Source: Aurantibacter aestuarii (GTDB lineage Bacteria > Bacteroidota > Bacteroidia > Flavobacteriales > Flavobacteriaceae). From it: 64,000 bases of DNA. The translations under genes were made by a program, and so were the position numbers. Numbering within the stretch: position 1 is the stretch's first letter; each line of letters opens with the position of its first letter. Under the pieces are notes generated by a model. That model ran no database searches, had not been told where the DNA came from, and worked only from the letters and a program-made list of their open reading frames with translations. The stretch is from assembly GCF_003008425.1 (NCBI RefSeq), contig NZ_PXOQ01000009.1, positions 834,525-898,524 of the forward strand, in the 5' to 3' direction. Below, one piece after another: positions 1 to 8,340 of this stretch.

Positions 1-135
1 ACCTTTTCTTCCTTTGCTTATGAAAATGTATCTCTTTTAAAATTTGGCGAGTTTTACAATTTTGCGCTATATACCATTGCTAGCTTAGTTATTGGCTTTT
101 CCGCTGTATTTCTTGGGTTATATTTAACCAAATAA
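1..135 (+). CDS. crcB: Fluoride channel CrcB/FluC, C-terminal part (gene starts before the window)
   Basis: Frame 1 is open from the first base to a TAA at 133-135 and gives 44 residues. They begin TFSSFAYE, which matches the TTFSTF-type pore motif before the last membrane helix of CrcB/Fluc fluoride exporters. A hydrophobic helix (LYTIASLVIGFSAVFLGLY) and a short tail follow. Family role: dimeric channel in the inner membrane that lets fluoride out of the cell. Only about the last third of the protein is present, so the call rests on the motif and on the position of the end. Confidence 0.72.
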   Translation, partial: TFSSFAYENVSLLKFGEFYNFALYTIASLVIGFSAVFLGLYLTK

Positions 136-270
136 CACACTAAATTTATAAGATTATTAATTTTGCATACATGAAATTTTCATTTTCATAAAAATTTTCA
201 GGCTTCTTCATTTTTTTAAATTTCTCGTTTTTTTAATGTTACTTTTATTGTCGAGATACATTAATTAAAG
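136..270 (+). promoter_or_regulatory. Leader region upstream of the PII gene
   Basis: This AT-rich gap lies between the crcB stop and the PII start. TAATTTTG at 158-165 fits the Bacteroidota -7 element TAnnTTTG, but I see no TTG at the usual distance upstream. No CCCT-N9-AGGG site like those between the glutamine synthetase genes is present. Confidence 0.3.
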
Positions 271-609
271 ATGAAAAAAATAGAAGCCATCATTAGAAAA
301 TCGCAATTTGAAGAGGTCAAAGAGGCTCTTCATGAGATAGAAGTTAATTTTTTTACTTATTGGGATGTTACTGGAGTTGGTAACGAAGAAAAAGGACATG
401 TGTATCGTGGGGTTTCCTATAGCACAACTTCAATTCCAAGACGATATTTATCTATAGTCGTTTCCGATGATTTTTTACAAATAACCATAGACACTATTTT
501 AAAACATGCCTTTACTGGAGAAGTTGGTGATGGTAAAATTTTCGTTTCTCCTATTGAAGAAGCCTACAGAATACGCACCAAAGAAACAGGTGCTAAAACC
601 TTAAATTAA
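271..609 (+). CDS. glnK: Nitrogen regulatory protein PII (GlnB/GlnK type)
   Basis: 112 residues, the normal PII length. It is a cytoplasmic trimeric sensor of ATP/ADP and 2-oxoglutarate; GlnK types bind and close AmtB. The N-terminus MKKIEAII, the T-loop with VYRGVSY, the B-loop GEVGDGKIFV (about 83-92) and the C-terminal RIRT motif are all present. The T-loop is unusual: aligned with E. coli GlnB it is rearranged by one residue on each side of GH, the Gln39 position is Glu, the uridylylated Tyr51 aligns with Tyr50, and the loop ends in IPRRYLS. The gene sits 23 bp upstream of amtB, the standard glnK-amtB pairing, so a role in ammonium transport control is likely. Whether it is covalently modified cannot be told. 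Confidence 0.93.
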   Translation: MKKIEAIIRKSQFEEVKEALHEIEVNFFTYWDVTGVGNEEKGHVYRGVSYSTTSIPRRYLSIVVSDDFLQITIDTILKHAFTGEVGDGKIFVSPIEEAYRIRTKETGAKTLN

Positions 610-632
610 TTGCAATAAAATATTTAGAACTC

Positions 633-1865
633 ATGAATGAAGCTTTATTTACAACAAATAATCTTTGGATGATGATATGCATTGCTTTAGTGTTTATAAT
701 GCACTTAGGCTTTTCATTATTAGAAATAGGTTTAACCAGATCTAAAAACACCATAAATATTTTGTTTAAAAATGTTATGGTAATTATTATTGGGCTTCTA
801 AGCTATACTTTTATTGGTTTTAGTTTAATGTATCCTGGAGAATACTTTTCCGGAATGTTTGCTGGTTTTGCAGGATTTGGCGTTAATATCCCTGAAAATG
901 GCTTAACAGCAGAATATTATAATGGACAATATACCTATTGGACAGAGTTTTTATTTCAGGCCATGTTTGCCGCAACCGCAGCAACTATTGTTTCTGGTGC
1001 AGTTGCAGAGCGAATGAAACTTTCTGCATTTATAATTTTTTCTATAGTCTATGTAGGTGTGGTTTATCCTTTAGTTGGTATGTGGAAATGGGGCGGTGGA
1101 TTTCTAGAAGCATTAGGTTTTTATGATTTTGCTGGTTCTACAATTGTACATTCTGTTGGTGGTTGGGCTGCTGTAGTTGCAGTATGGCTATTAGGAGCAA
1201 GAATTGGAAAATTTACAAAAAAAGGAATTGGTGTCATTCCTGGACACAACGTACCATTAGCTACTGCTGGTGTATTTTTACTTTGGTTTGGATGGTTTGG
1301 TTTTAATGGCGGATCAGTATTGTCTGCAAATCCGGGAGCTACTTCTTTAACTTTAGTAACCACTTGTTTAGCTGCTGCTGGCGGTGGTTTGGGAGCTGCA
1401 ATTATAGGCTTAATTAAATATAAAGAAAACGATTTATCGATGCTTTTAAATGGTATTCTTGGTGGTTTAGTTGGTGTTACCGCAGGAGCAGATGTGATGT
1501 CGGTTACCGATGCTATATGTGTTGGCTTTATTGCTGGCGGTATTGTTGTTTTTGCAATAAGCTTATTCGATAAATTAAAATTAGACGATCCTGTTGGAGC
1601 TATTTCTGTACATTTATGTTGTGGTATATGGGGTACGTTAGCTGTTGGTATATTTGGAGAATTGGCAAGTTTAAGCCAATTTTTTAACCAGTTACTTGGT
1701 GTAGGTTGTGTTGCAGTTTTCTGTTTAATTACGTCATTTATCATATTAATTCTTTTAAAGAAAACTATTGGTTTAAGAGTTTCTAGAGCCGAAGAAGTTG
1801 ATGGTTTGGACGCTCATGAACATGGCATGTCTGCTTATCCATATTTTAGAATAAACGATATTTAG
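633..1865 (+). CDS. amtB: Ammonium transporter AmtB
   Basis: 410 residues with about 11 membrane helices, as in Amt/Mep/Rh channels that move ammonium across the inner membrane. The twin pore histidines are visible as H173 (in STIVHSVGGWAA) and H327 (in AISVHLCCGIWG). The conserved Asp is D165, and the Phe-gate region FQAMFAATAAT is at about 108-118. It lacks the cleaved signal peptide found in E. coli AmtB. It is co-oriented and close to the PII gene and almost certainly co-transcribed with it. Its TAG stop shares bases with the stop of the convergent DUF1684 gene. Confidence 0.96.
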   Translation: MNEALFTTNNLWMMICIALVFIMHLGFSLLEIGLTRSKNTINILFKNVMVIIIGLLSYTFIGFSLMYPGEYFSGMFAGFAGFGVNIPENGLTAEYYNGQYTYWTEFLFQAMFAATAATIVSGAVAERMKLSAFIIFSIVYVGVVYPLVGMWKWGGGFLEALGFYDFAGSTIVHSVGGWAAVVAVWLLGARIGKFTKKGIGVIPGHNVPLATAGVFLLWFGWFGFNGGSVLSANPGATSLTLVTTCLAAAGGGLGAAIIGLIKYKENDLSMLLNGILGGLVGVTAGADVMSVTDAICVGFIAGGIVVFAISLFDKLKLDDPVGAISVHLCCGIWGTLAVGIFGELASLSQFFNQLLGVGCVAVFCLITSFIILILLKKTIGLRVSRAEEVDGLDAHEHGMSAYPYFRINDI

Positions 1866-2467
1866 TGTTTTTTAAACGCCTTTACTCCTGCTTCTACTTT
1901 TAAATCTAAACTATTCTCTAATGGCACAACCGGACAAGAATATTTAGGGTTATAAGCGCAATACGGATTAAAAGCTTCATTGAAATCTAAGATTAACATA
2001 TTAGATGCTGGAATTCTTAATTCAATATAGCGTCCGCCACCATAAGTGGTGTCTCCATTGGTTTCATCTATAAATGGTAAGAACAAGTAATCCTCATAAC
2101 CTTCTGTAGTTAATAATTCTTTATTTTGATACACATTAAGCTGGTAAGGTTTCCCTTTTATTTTAAAATGAAGCACGCCGTAAACTCTATAAAGCGGCGT
2201 TCTACCCGTAGAAGTTTGCATTTCAAAGTATTCTGAATTTGGAGTTGGCTTCAACTCTGCTTCCACTTTAAAATCTTCATTAAAACCATAAAAATCTAAA
2301 GCTTTGAAAGTTTTTAAATCCTTCGCCGTTAAAGGAGATTCTGAAGCGTCTTTAAATTTCGCATTTTGAGACTTCTGGTAGCTCGTTTCTCCAAGTATTG
2401 GTTCTTTCTTTTGAGCACAACTCAAGCTTGTAAAAAGTACAATTATCGGTAGAATTAGGTATTTCAT
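1862..2467 (-). CDS. DUF1684 family lipoprotein
   Basis: 201 residues. The N-terminus is a lipoprotein signal with lipobox LSC (Cys17). The body matches DUF1684: the segment TYGGGRYIELRIP, then LDFNEAFNPYCAYNPKYSCP, the most conserved part of the family, near residues 160-180. Function unknown; probably anchored in a membrane facing the periplasm. The 3' end overlaps the amtB stop by 4 bp with no room for a terminator between them. Confidence 0.85.
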   Translation of the reverse strand: MKYLILPIIVLFTSLSCAQKKEPILGETSYQKSQNAKFKDASESPLTAKDLKTFKALDFYGFNEDFKVEAELKPTPNSEYFEMQTSTGRTPLYRVYGVLHFKIKGKPYQLNVYQNKELLTTEGYEDYLFLPFIDETNGDTTYGGGRYIELRIPASNMLILDFNEAFNPYCAYNPKYSCPVVPLENSLDLKVEAGVKAFKKH

Positions 2468-2545
2468 AGTAAATAAATGTTGTTTTGTAAAAATATAATA
2501 ATAATTACTTATGTTTATACAAAATATTTAAAATCATGACATTTT

Positions 2546-2612
2546 CATACGTCACAACCTTTTGTAAATCGAGAGTTTCGCTTTTAAGCGGACGTATGTA
2601 TTTGTTTTTTTA
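2546..2612 (+). other. Possible structured RNA or terminator in an intergenic region
   Basis: An 8-bp inverted repeat CATACGTC (2546-2553) / GACGTATG (2591-2598) encloses a second small hairpin, CGCTT-TT-AAGCG (2579-2590). A T-rich run (TTTGTTTTTTT) follows directly. It lies between the divergent DUF1684 and MFS genes, so it is not the end of either. It could be a small RNA with its own terminator, or an untranslated leader element of the MFS gene. I recognise no known RNA family. Confidence 0.3.
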
Positions 2613-2638
2613 ATATAGATATTATAGAAATCAATCTT

Positions 2639-2668
2639 AAAACGTCCAACTTAATTGTTGGACGTTTT
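2639..2668 (+). terminator. Perfect hairpin upstream of the MFS gene
   Basis: AAAACGTCCAAC, a 6-nt loop, then GTTGGACGTTTT gives a 12-bp perfect stem ending in Ts. It ends 26 bp before the MFS start codon. No gene on the plus strand precedes it, so it is either the terminator of a small RNA from the 2546 region or an attenuator in the MFS leader. Confidence 0.5.
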
Positions 2669-2694
2669 ACTTTTATAAACAGATTAATTAGTAC

Positions 2695-3888
2695 ATGAAA
2701 TCAATAACTACAACATACATAAATACTTTTAAGGGCTTATCTAAAGAGGTTTGGTGGCTAGCTTTAGTAACTTTTATAAATAGAGCAGGTACTATGGTTA
2801 TTCCTTTCTTGTCGCTTTATTTAAGAGAAGATTTAGGATTTAGCTACAAGCAAGTGGGCTGGATTATGGCGTCTTTTGGTTTAGGTTCTGTTTTAGGTTC
2901 TTGGATTGGAGGAAAACTTACCGATAAAATTGGCTTTTATAAAGTAATGACTTACAGTCTTTTTATCTCTGGATTACTTTTTATTGGTATACAATTTTTA
3001 AACACTTTTATCACTTTGTGTCTTGGTATTTTTATTTTAATGATGATTGCGGATAGTTTTAGACCTGCTATGTTTGTAGCCTTAAGTACTTACAGTAAAC
3101 CTGAAAACAAAACCCGTAGCGTAACTTTAATACGTTTAGCCATAAATTTAGGATTTTCTGCAGGACCAGCTATTGGCGGATTAATTATCTCACAAATTGG
3201 CTACAACGGATTGTTTTGGGTAGATGGTTTAACTTGTATACTAGCCACTTTATTATTTATACAAGTTTTAAATCCTAAAAAAGCACGTATACAGGATGGT
3301 ATTAAGGTTTTGCATCCCGATTCCGCCTACAAAGATTTTTCTTTTTTATGGTTTTTGGTTGGTTTAGTGTTGTTTGGAATTGTCTTTTTACAGTATTTTT
3401 CAACCATGCCAATTTACTATAAAGATATTCATGGTTTAACCGAATATGAAATTGGTTTACTTTTAGGATTTAATGGCCTGTTTATTTTCATATTTGAAAT
3501 GCCTTTAATTAAGTGGCTAGAACATAAAACCTTTACTAAACTTAATTTAATTGCATTTGGTGCTCTATTAACTTTGCTCAGTTTTGTAGTTATAAATTTA
3601 ACTGGCTGGTCTGGTATTTTAATAGTTGGAATGTTTTTAATGACTGTTGGAGAAATGATTGCCTTTCCTTTTGCCAATGCTTTTGCATTAGAACGCGCTA
3701 AAAAAGGAAACCAAGGTGAATATATGGCGTTGTTCTCTATTGCTTTTTCTGCAGGACATATATTTGGTCACAAAACAGGTATGGATTTGGTAAGCCTGTT
3801 TAATTTTGAAACAACTTGGTACATTATGGCTTTTTTAGGCTTCGTGTGTATGCTGGTTTTTATGTTTTTAAGAAGAAGAGCAAAATGA
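2695..3888 (+). CDS. Major facilitator superfamily transporter
   Basis: 397 residues with about 12 predicted membrane helices. MFS motif A is visible between helices 2 and 3 as GGKLTDKIG (about 72-80), and the helix-5 region SAGPAIGGLI resembles the drug-antiporter motif C. This suggests a proton-coupled exporter, possibly drug efflux, but the substrate cannot be read from sequence. It has a single-gene layout, with hairpins in its leader. The 3' end faces a convergent lipoprotein gene 13 bp away. Confidence 0.85.
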   Translation: MKSITTTYINTFKGLSKEVWWLALVTFINRAGTMVIPFLSLYLREDLGFSYKQVGWIMASFGLGSVLGSWIGGKLTDKIGFYKVMTYSLFISGLLFIGIQFLNTFITLCLGIFILMMIADSFRPAMFVALSTYSKPENKTRSVTLIRLAINLGFSAGPAIGGLIISQIGYNGLFWVDGLTCILATLLFIQVLNPKKARIQDGIKVLHPDSAYKDFSFLWFLVGLVLFGIVFLQYFSTMPIYYKDIHGLTEYEIGLLLGFNGLFIFIFEMPLIKWLEHKTFTKLNLIAFGALLTLLSFVVINLTGWSGILIVGMFLMTVGEMIAFPFANAFALERAKKGNQGEYMALFSIAFSAGHIFGHKTGMDLVSLFNFETTWYIMAFLGFVCMLVFMFLRRRAK

Positions 3889-3901
3889 ATATTAAAAAAA
3901 A

Positions 3902-4435
3902 TCACTCAGTCTTTATTTGACGATTGATAGACCCTAAATATAAGTTTAACTCTTTTAGAAATACTTCTTCAATGTCTATTGTATCGTCTTCAAACCTATT
4001 ATGGCCAAGACTCTGTAAATCTATTAATTTCTTGTCATGAAATACGTATATACCACTATATCCACCATCAAATTTCTTGTAATTAAATTCATTTAGTTCT
4101 TTATCCCATAAGAATTGTTTAAACTTATCCGATACAAGAAATAATAATTCATTTTTTAAATAGAAAGAGTATTCTTGTACTCCGTTGGATAAATATATTA
4201 TAACTTCTATTTTTCTAACTTTTTCTTCATTATCTATATATCCAGTTAAACTTAATCCTCCATCAGCAGACTGCTCCAAAAATTTTGGATTTTTAATAAA
4301 TACTTTTTTTAAAGATTTATTTTTATCAATAAAACTAACTTCTTTATAAATATCAGGATACTTCCTAGATAAGTCTTGTCCGTAACACGACATGCAAATC
4401 ATGAATATTAATAAAGCGGAAAGCTTGGATTTCAT
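3902..4435 (-). CDS. Hypothetical secreted protein or lipoprotein
   Basis: 177 residues from the ATG at 4435. A longer reading frame begins with TTG at 4459 but would add eight residues before a normal signal sequence, so I reject it. The N-terminus MKSKLSALLIFMICMSCYGQ could be a lipobox (MSC) or a signal peptide cleaved after YGQ. The mature part is rich in Lys, Glu and aromatic residues, with no motif I recognise. Probably periplasmic or surface exposed; function unknown. Confidence 0.6.
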   Translation of the reverse strand: MKSKLSALLIFMICMSCYGQDLSRKYPDIYKEVSFIDKNKSLKKVFIKNPKFLEQSADGGLSLTGYIDNEEKVRKIEVIIYLSNGVQEYSFYLKNELLFLVSDKFKQFLWDKELNEFNYKKFDGGYSGIYVFHDKKLIDLQSLGHNRFEDDTIDIEEVFLKELNLYLGSINRQIKTE

Positions 4436-4497
4436 TTTTAGTATTTTACTATAAATCAATGACTTACAAGTATTTTATGAATAAAAGTAAATTAAAC

Positions 4498-6423
4498 TTA
4501 CTTCAACACTGAAAACTCGATTTTAGAATCGTTATACAAAGTATGTGTTTGGTTTTTAAAATCTTTTTCTTGGGCTTTATAAATATTAGGCACAAAAGTT
4601 TGCGGATTTAAATCGATTAAAGGAAACCAGGTACTTTGCACTTGTATTTGCAACTTGTGCCCTGCTTTAATGGTATGATACACATCTTGAAGTTTAATAT
4701 TAACTTCGGTTTTTTGATTTGGCACAAATGGTTCTGGATGTTCAAAACTATTTCTAAATCGGCCACGCATTACTTCACTTCTTACCATCATATGGTAATT
4801 GCTTAGCTTTAAATGGTCTTGCATGCCTTCCTCCTGCTCTGCAATATCACTAGGATGTACATCTATAACTTTTACAATCCAATCGGCATCGGTTCCTGTA
4901 GTGGAAACTTTAAGGCTAGCTAAAATATCTCCAGCTAAAGTTAAATCTTCTTTTAAAACGTCGGTTTCAAACACTAATACATCTGGTCGTCTTGCAGCAA
5001 AACGCTGGTCGTCTGTCATATACTTTCGAGGGGTAAAAACGGTTTTAATGTCTTCAGAATAAGGTACTGGTTTTTTTAAATTACTAACGAACACTTCTTT
5101 AGTACTTCCTTTTTTGGTTTGTGACAAGTCCTGATTTTCATTTAAAAACATATGATGCTTCACCATATTTTTAGGTGGCCATTCTGTGTAACTACTCCAT
5201 TGTTTTTTACCAGAATCGAACACATAAGCTTCTGGAAGACCAGAATTTTTATCGCCTTTACCTTTTAGAAAATGATTGAAGAATTTAGTCTCCACTTCTT
5301 TTTGAAAATTTAAAGAAATAGAATCTCCAAAATAATAATTTCCAACATAATTTTTAACATCGGTTTTTGCCCATCGTCCATGATCCCAGGGTCCAAACAC
5401 AAGTGTATTATAATTATTAGGATTGTGTTTTTCTATAGTTTTATAAGTTTCTAATGGTCCGTATAAATCTTCTGCATCAAAAAAACCACCAACAATCATT
5501 GTTGCCACGCTAGATTTAATAGTTTTTAAATGCTGAATTAATCCTTTTGGCTTCCATAAGCTATCATAATTAGGATGTTCTATTATTTCTTTCCAAAACA
5601 CATCATCTATTTCATTAGATTTTGAAACACTACTGCCATCAGGGTTTTTATATTGAAAAAAATGATTCAAATTACTAAGTGGTCCTGCATCTAAAAAGAA
5701 TTGGTATTGATCCTGTGTTCCCAAATCTGGCGTTTTATACCAAGTAGAATCGGTAGGTTTATTCTTTTCAGTTCCAAAAAGCGAAATCGCTCTAAAATAA
5801 CTTAGCATAAATGCACCGTTGTGATGAAAATCGTCAAAAAAGAAATCGCCAATACAAGCTTGAGGCGACGCTGCTTTTAAAGCCGGATGCGCATCTATAG
5901 TAGAATAGGTTGCGTAATAACCCGGATAAGAAATCCCCCAAGTTCCCACACGACCATTATTGTTTTTTACATTATTTACTAACCAATCTATGGTATCGTA
6001 AGTATCAGAAGATTCATCGGTTTGATTTCCCGTTTTATTGGGAATATAAGCGCGCATATTATCATAAACACCTTCACTTTTCCAACGACCACGAACATCC
6101 TGATACACAATAATATTGCCTTCTTTCATTAAATGCTCATTAGGACCTATTTTTTCCTTCAATTCATCTTTTCCATAAGGTTTTGAACTATATGGCGTAC
6201 GCATCATTAAAATTGGATAAGTTTTAGTGGTATCTTTAGGAGAATAAATGGTGGTATATAATTTTATACCATCGCGCATAGATATTTCGACTTCTTTTTT
6301 ATTATAATGCTGTTCTACGTAACTAAGTTCTTTAGTTTCTGCTGAAATTTCTTGTTCTGCCTCATAATTTTTACAATTAAAACAAAGTAAAACTATAATT
6401 AAAATGTATAACGAGTGTTTCAT
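4498..6423 (-). CDS. CocE/NonD family hydrolase (S15-like peptidase/esterase), lipoprotein
   Basis: 641 residues. A lipoprotein signal ends at Cys17 (CFNC). The alpha/beta-hydrolase domain contains the nucleophile elbow GISYPG (Ser165), the acid in GGFFDAEDLYG (Asp316) and the catalytic His in FGPWDHGRW (His348), the order expected for X-Pro dipeptidyl peptidase S15 / cocaine esterase CocE. A C-terminal jelly-roll (about 430-640) matches the non-catalytic domain of that family. It probably acts in the periplasm or at the cell surface on acyl esters, amides or peptides. Single-gene unit. Confidence 0.88.
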   Translation of the reverse strand: MKHSLYILIIVLLCFNCKNYEAEQEISAETKELSYVEQHYNKKEVEISMRDGIKLYTTIYSPKDTTKTYPILMMRTPYSSKPYGKDELKEKIGPNEHLMKEGNIIVYQDVRGRWKSEGVYDNMRAYIPNKTGNQTDESSDTYDTIDWLVNNVKNNNGRVGTWGISYPGYYATYSTIDAHPALKAASPQACIGDFFFDDFHHNGAFMLSYFRAISLFGTEKNKPTDSTWYKTPDLGTQDQYQFFLDAGPLSNLNHFFQYKNPDGSSVSKSNEIDDVFWKEIIEHPNYDSLWKPKGLIQHLKTIKSSVATMIVGGFFDAEDLYGPLETYKTIEKHNPNNYNTLVFGPWDHGRWAKTDVKNYVGNYYFGDSISLNFQKEVETKFFNHFLKGKGDKNSGLPEAYVFDSGKKQWSSYTEWPPKNMVKHHMFLNENQDLSQTKKGSTKEVFVSNLKKPVPYSEDIKTVFTPRKYMTDDQRFAARRPDVLVFETDVLKEDLTLAGDILASLKVSTTGTDADWIVKVIDVHPSDIAEQEEGMQDHLKLSNYHMMVRSEVMRGRFRNSFEHPEPFVPNQKTEVNIKLQDVYHTIKAGHKLQIQVQSTWFPLIDLNPQTFVPNIYKAQEKDFKNQTHTLYNDSKIEFSVLK

Positions 6424-6471
6424 AAAATTGGTTTTTTATAAAGTTACAAATTGTATTAAAGCGACTTACTT

Positions 6472-6912
6472 TTAGGACATTTTTTTTATAGAATTATTTT
6501 TGACTACATGAGATAACACAATTTGAGTTTTTGTTTCGCCATAAACAATTAATTGATCTATAAAAGATTCTAAATGCTTCTGATTTCTTAAAACCACTTC
6601 CATAACAATATTTTCATTACCAGTTATTCTGTAGCAATTAACTACCTCATCATAAGTTTTTACTTTCTCCAGAAAAGGTTTTAGCTTCCCCATAAAAGCT
6701 CTAAGGTTTATAATTGCTTTAAGCTGATAACCGACTTCAAAAGGAGACACAGTTGTATGGTAACTTTCTATTATTCCTGCATCCTCCATCTTTTTTATAC
6801 GTTCTGTAACAGCTGGTGAGCTAATACCAACTTGTCTACCAATTTCCGAACTTGAAGTTCTGGCGTTCTTTTGCAAAATTTTGAGTATGTTCCAGCTTAT
6901 CGTATCTACCAT
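6472..6912 (-). CDS. Lrp/AsnC family transcriptional regulator
   Basis: 146 residues. An N-terminal helix-turn-helix (SSSEIGRQVGISSPAVTERI, about 19-38) is followed by the ligand-binding RAM/AsnC domain (about 60-140, with YRITGNENIVMEV). These regulators form octamers or hexadecamers and respond to amino acids. Neighbouring targets are not evident; the gene stands alone upstream of the hydrolase with 48 bp between them, so co-transcription of the two is possible. Confidence 0.92.
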   Translation of the reverse strand: MVDTISWNILKILQKNARTSSSEIGRQVGISSPAVTERIKKMEDAGIIESYHTTVSPFEVGYQLKAIINLRAFMGKLKPFLEKVKTYDEVVNCYRITGNENIVMEVVLRNQKHLESFIDQLIVYGETKTQIVLSHVVKNNSIKKMS

Positions 6913-7039
6913 AGTATTTAAACAAAAACTTATTAATATATTTAATTATTAAAGTAAATATATGTTTTTAATTTAAATCTTAAATACATTTTTTTAAACT
7001 TGTTAGTAATTTTGATAAAACTGTTTGCCTTAAATAACT

Positions 7040-7429
7040 ATGTACGCACCTACACATTTATCGAATTCTCCTATGTATAGGAAAGCTTTAGATATTTTTA
7101 ATCTATCGTCTTCCATATCACATTATTTAGGAGAAGATCTTGCTGCGTTAAACCAAGATGGTGTCGAGGATATTAATGTGTATTTTTCTGGGGATATTAT
7201 TACCTACTCCAATGCTTTGGCACCACATATTTTAAAAGCTGAGATGGCTTCATTTTCCGATAACAAATACAAACATGCCAATTTAGTTAAACAGTTAACT
7301 AACAAATTGTATGTAAGCTGCAAGAAACTTGAACGCTGTAATAGCAACGGTAAAGATTACATTCCTATATTAAGACAAGAACTTAAAAAGTTTAGAAAGT
7401 TACAGCGTACGTGGTTTTTAACGCTTTAA
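7040..7429 (+). CDS. Hypothetical protein
   Basis: 129 residues, no signal peptide, mostly helical, with a basic C-terminus (KKFRKLQRTWFLTL). I do not recognise a family. An internal Met12 is an alternative start. TAATTTTG at 7007-7014 fits a -7 element 25 bp upstream of the ATG, supporting the longer start. The 3' end shares 4 bp with the convergent DEAD-like gene, which suggests both frames are real. Confidence 0.6.
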   Translation: MYAPTHLSNSPMYRKALDIFNLSSSISHYLGEDLAALNQDGVEDINVYFSGDIITYSNALAPHILKAEMASFSDNKYKHANLVKQLTNKLYVSCKKLERCNSNGKDYIPILRQELKKFRKLQRTWFLTL

Positions 7430-8070
7430 TTTTCTTCTGAAACAACCGTTTTCGTTTTAACCACTTCTGCATTGAACATAAATGTTTCTCGATAGTTTTC
7501 GATTTTTTTGTGCATAGCATCTGCAAGAATTACAAATTTGCATTTATTACTAACACTTTCCGACAAACGTAAAATATCGTTATGGTAGTTGTTTCGATTT
7601 AAAAACTCCGCATCATATACGCAGAACAACAACAATTCTCCCATATGTAGACTATTCTGGTAATACAGTTTATTTAATCGTTTTGGGGTTACAATTAAAA
7701 CATCTACTCCATGATAGACTTCTTCACGTTGTTTTTCTAAATCATATTCTGAATAAGCTTTGTAAACCCTAAGATTGGTATGCTTTGTATATTCTTCAAA
7801 ACGTTCAGCTAAATCCCATGTAGCTTGCTTGTCTTTTACCACAATAATGCATCTTGGAGAGTCTTCATCTTCAAAAGCTTCACATTTCAATTTCTGTAAA
7901 ACCCCCATAATTAATGCGGTTGTTTTTCCTGCTCCTTTTGGACCAATACCATAAACACTTTTACCTGCTTTTATATGCGGTATGATTTTTTTCTGAAATG
8001 GTGCATAGCTTGTAATGTTCTTAGATTCTAAAACATTTTTTAGCGTTGGATGAAGTTTTTTAAAGGACAT
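7426..8070 (-). CDS. Half-length DEAD/DEAH-like protein without helicase C domain
   Basis: 214 residues from the ATG at 8070. A GTG at 8091 would add seven residues but lies inside a hairpin, so I reject it. A RecA-like helicase domain 1 is present: Q-motif-like APFQKKIIPHI, Walker A GPKGAGKTT (43-51) and TPKRL (motif Ib). Motif II reads VYDAEF rather than xDEAD, so the catalytic Glu is absent, and motif III is ADAM instead of SAT. The whole second RecA domain needed for unwinding is missing with no frameshift remnant downstream. It may bind nucleotide or RNA without helicase activity. Confidence 0.75.
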   Translation of the reverse strand: MSFKKLHPTLKNVLESKNITSYAPFQKKIIPHIKAGKSVYGIGPKGAGKTTALIMGVLQKLKCEAFEDEDSPRCIIVVKDKQATWDLAERFEEYTKHTNLRVYKAYSEYDLEKQREEVYHGVDVLIVTPKRLNKLYYQNSLHMGELLLFCVYDAEFLNRNNYHNDILRLSESVSNKCKFVILADAMHKKIENYRETFMFNAEVVKTKTVVSEEN

Positions 8071-8083
8071 AGTTTTAAATTTA

Positions 8084-8112
8084 AAAAGCACTTAAAGAGT
8101 TTAAGTGCTTTT
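8084..8112 (-). terminator. Perfect hairpin with U-run just before the DEAD-like gene
   Basis: AAAAGCACTTAAA, 3-nt loop, TTTAAGTGCTTTT: a 13-bp perfect stem. Read leftwards it is followed by a T-run and ends 13 bp before the ATG at 8070. It could be a second terminator for hsp20 or an attenuator of the DEAD-like gene. Confidence 0.6.
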
Positions 8113-8278
8113 ACAATTTGTTGCAAGATATGAATTTTGTATTTATTATAATGTAATTAATATCTTAAACCCACCTAAACTACTTATATAAAAAGATTCA
8201 GGCATTTTAATGAGTATAACTTAAAACGTGATATTTAACTTCATTTTTTTTTAACATCGATTGCTGTTTTAAATTAAA

Positions 8279-8316
8279 AAAGTGTAATTGGATGTTTTAA
8301 AATCGAATTACACTTT
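8279..8316 (-). terminator. Terminator of hsp20
   Basis: Inverted repeat AAAGTGTAATT / AATTACACTTT (11 bp) with a 16-nt loop. Read leftwards it is followed by TTT and an AT-rich stretch, 24 bp after the hsp20 stop. Confidence 0.7.
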
Positions 8317-8340
8317 CAAACTAAAAATCTGTAAAGTAAA

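Noticed and set aside
1121..1744. Long antisense frame opposite amtB (207 residues)
   Set aside because: It is a shadow of amtB: Pro/Thr/Lys-rich with no family features, a product of codon bias on the other strand.
8071..8091. GTG start for the DEAD-like gene
   Set aside because: It lies within the 8084-8112 hairpin; the ATG at 8070 gives a better N-terminus.
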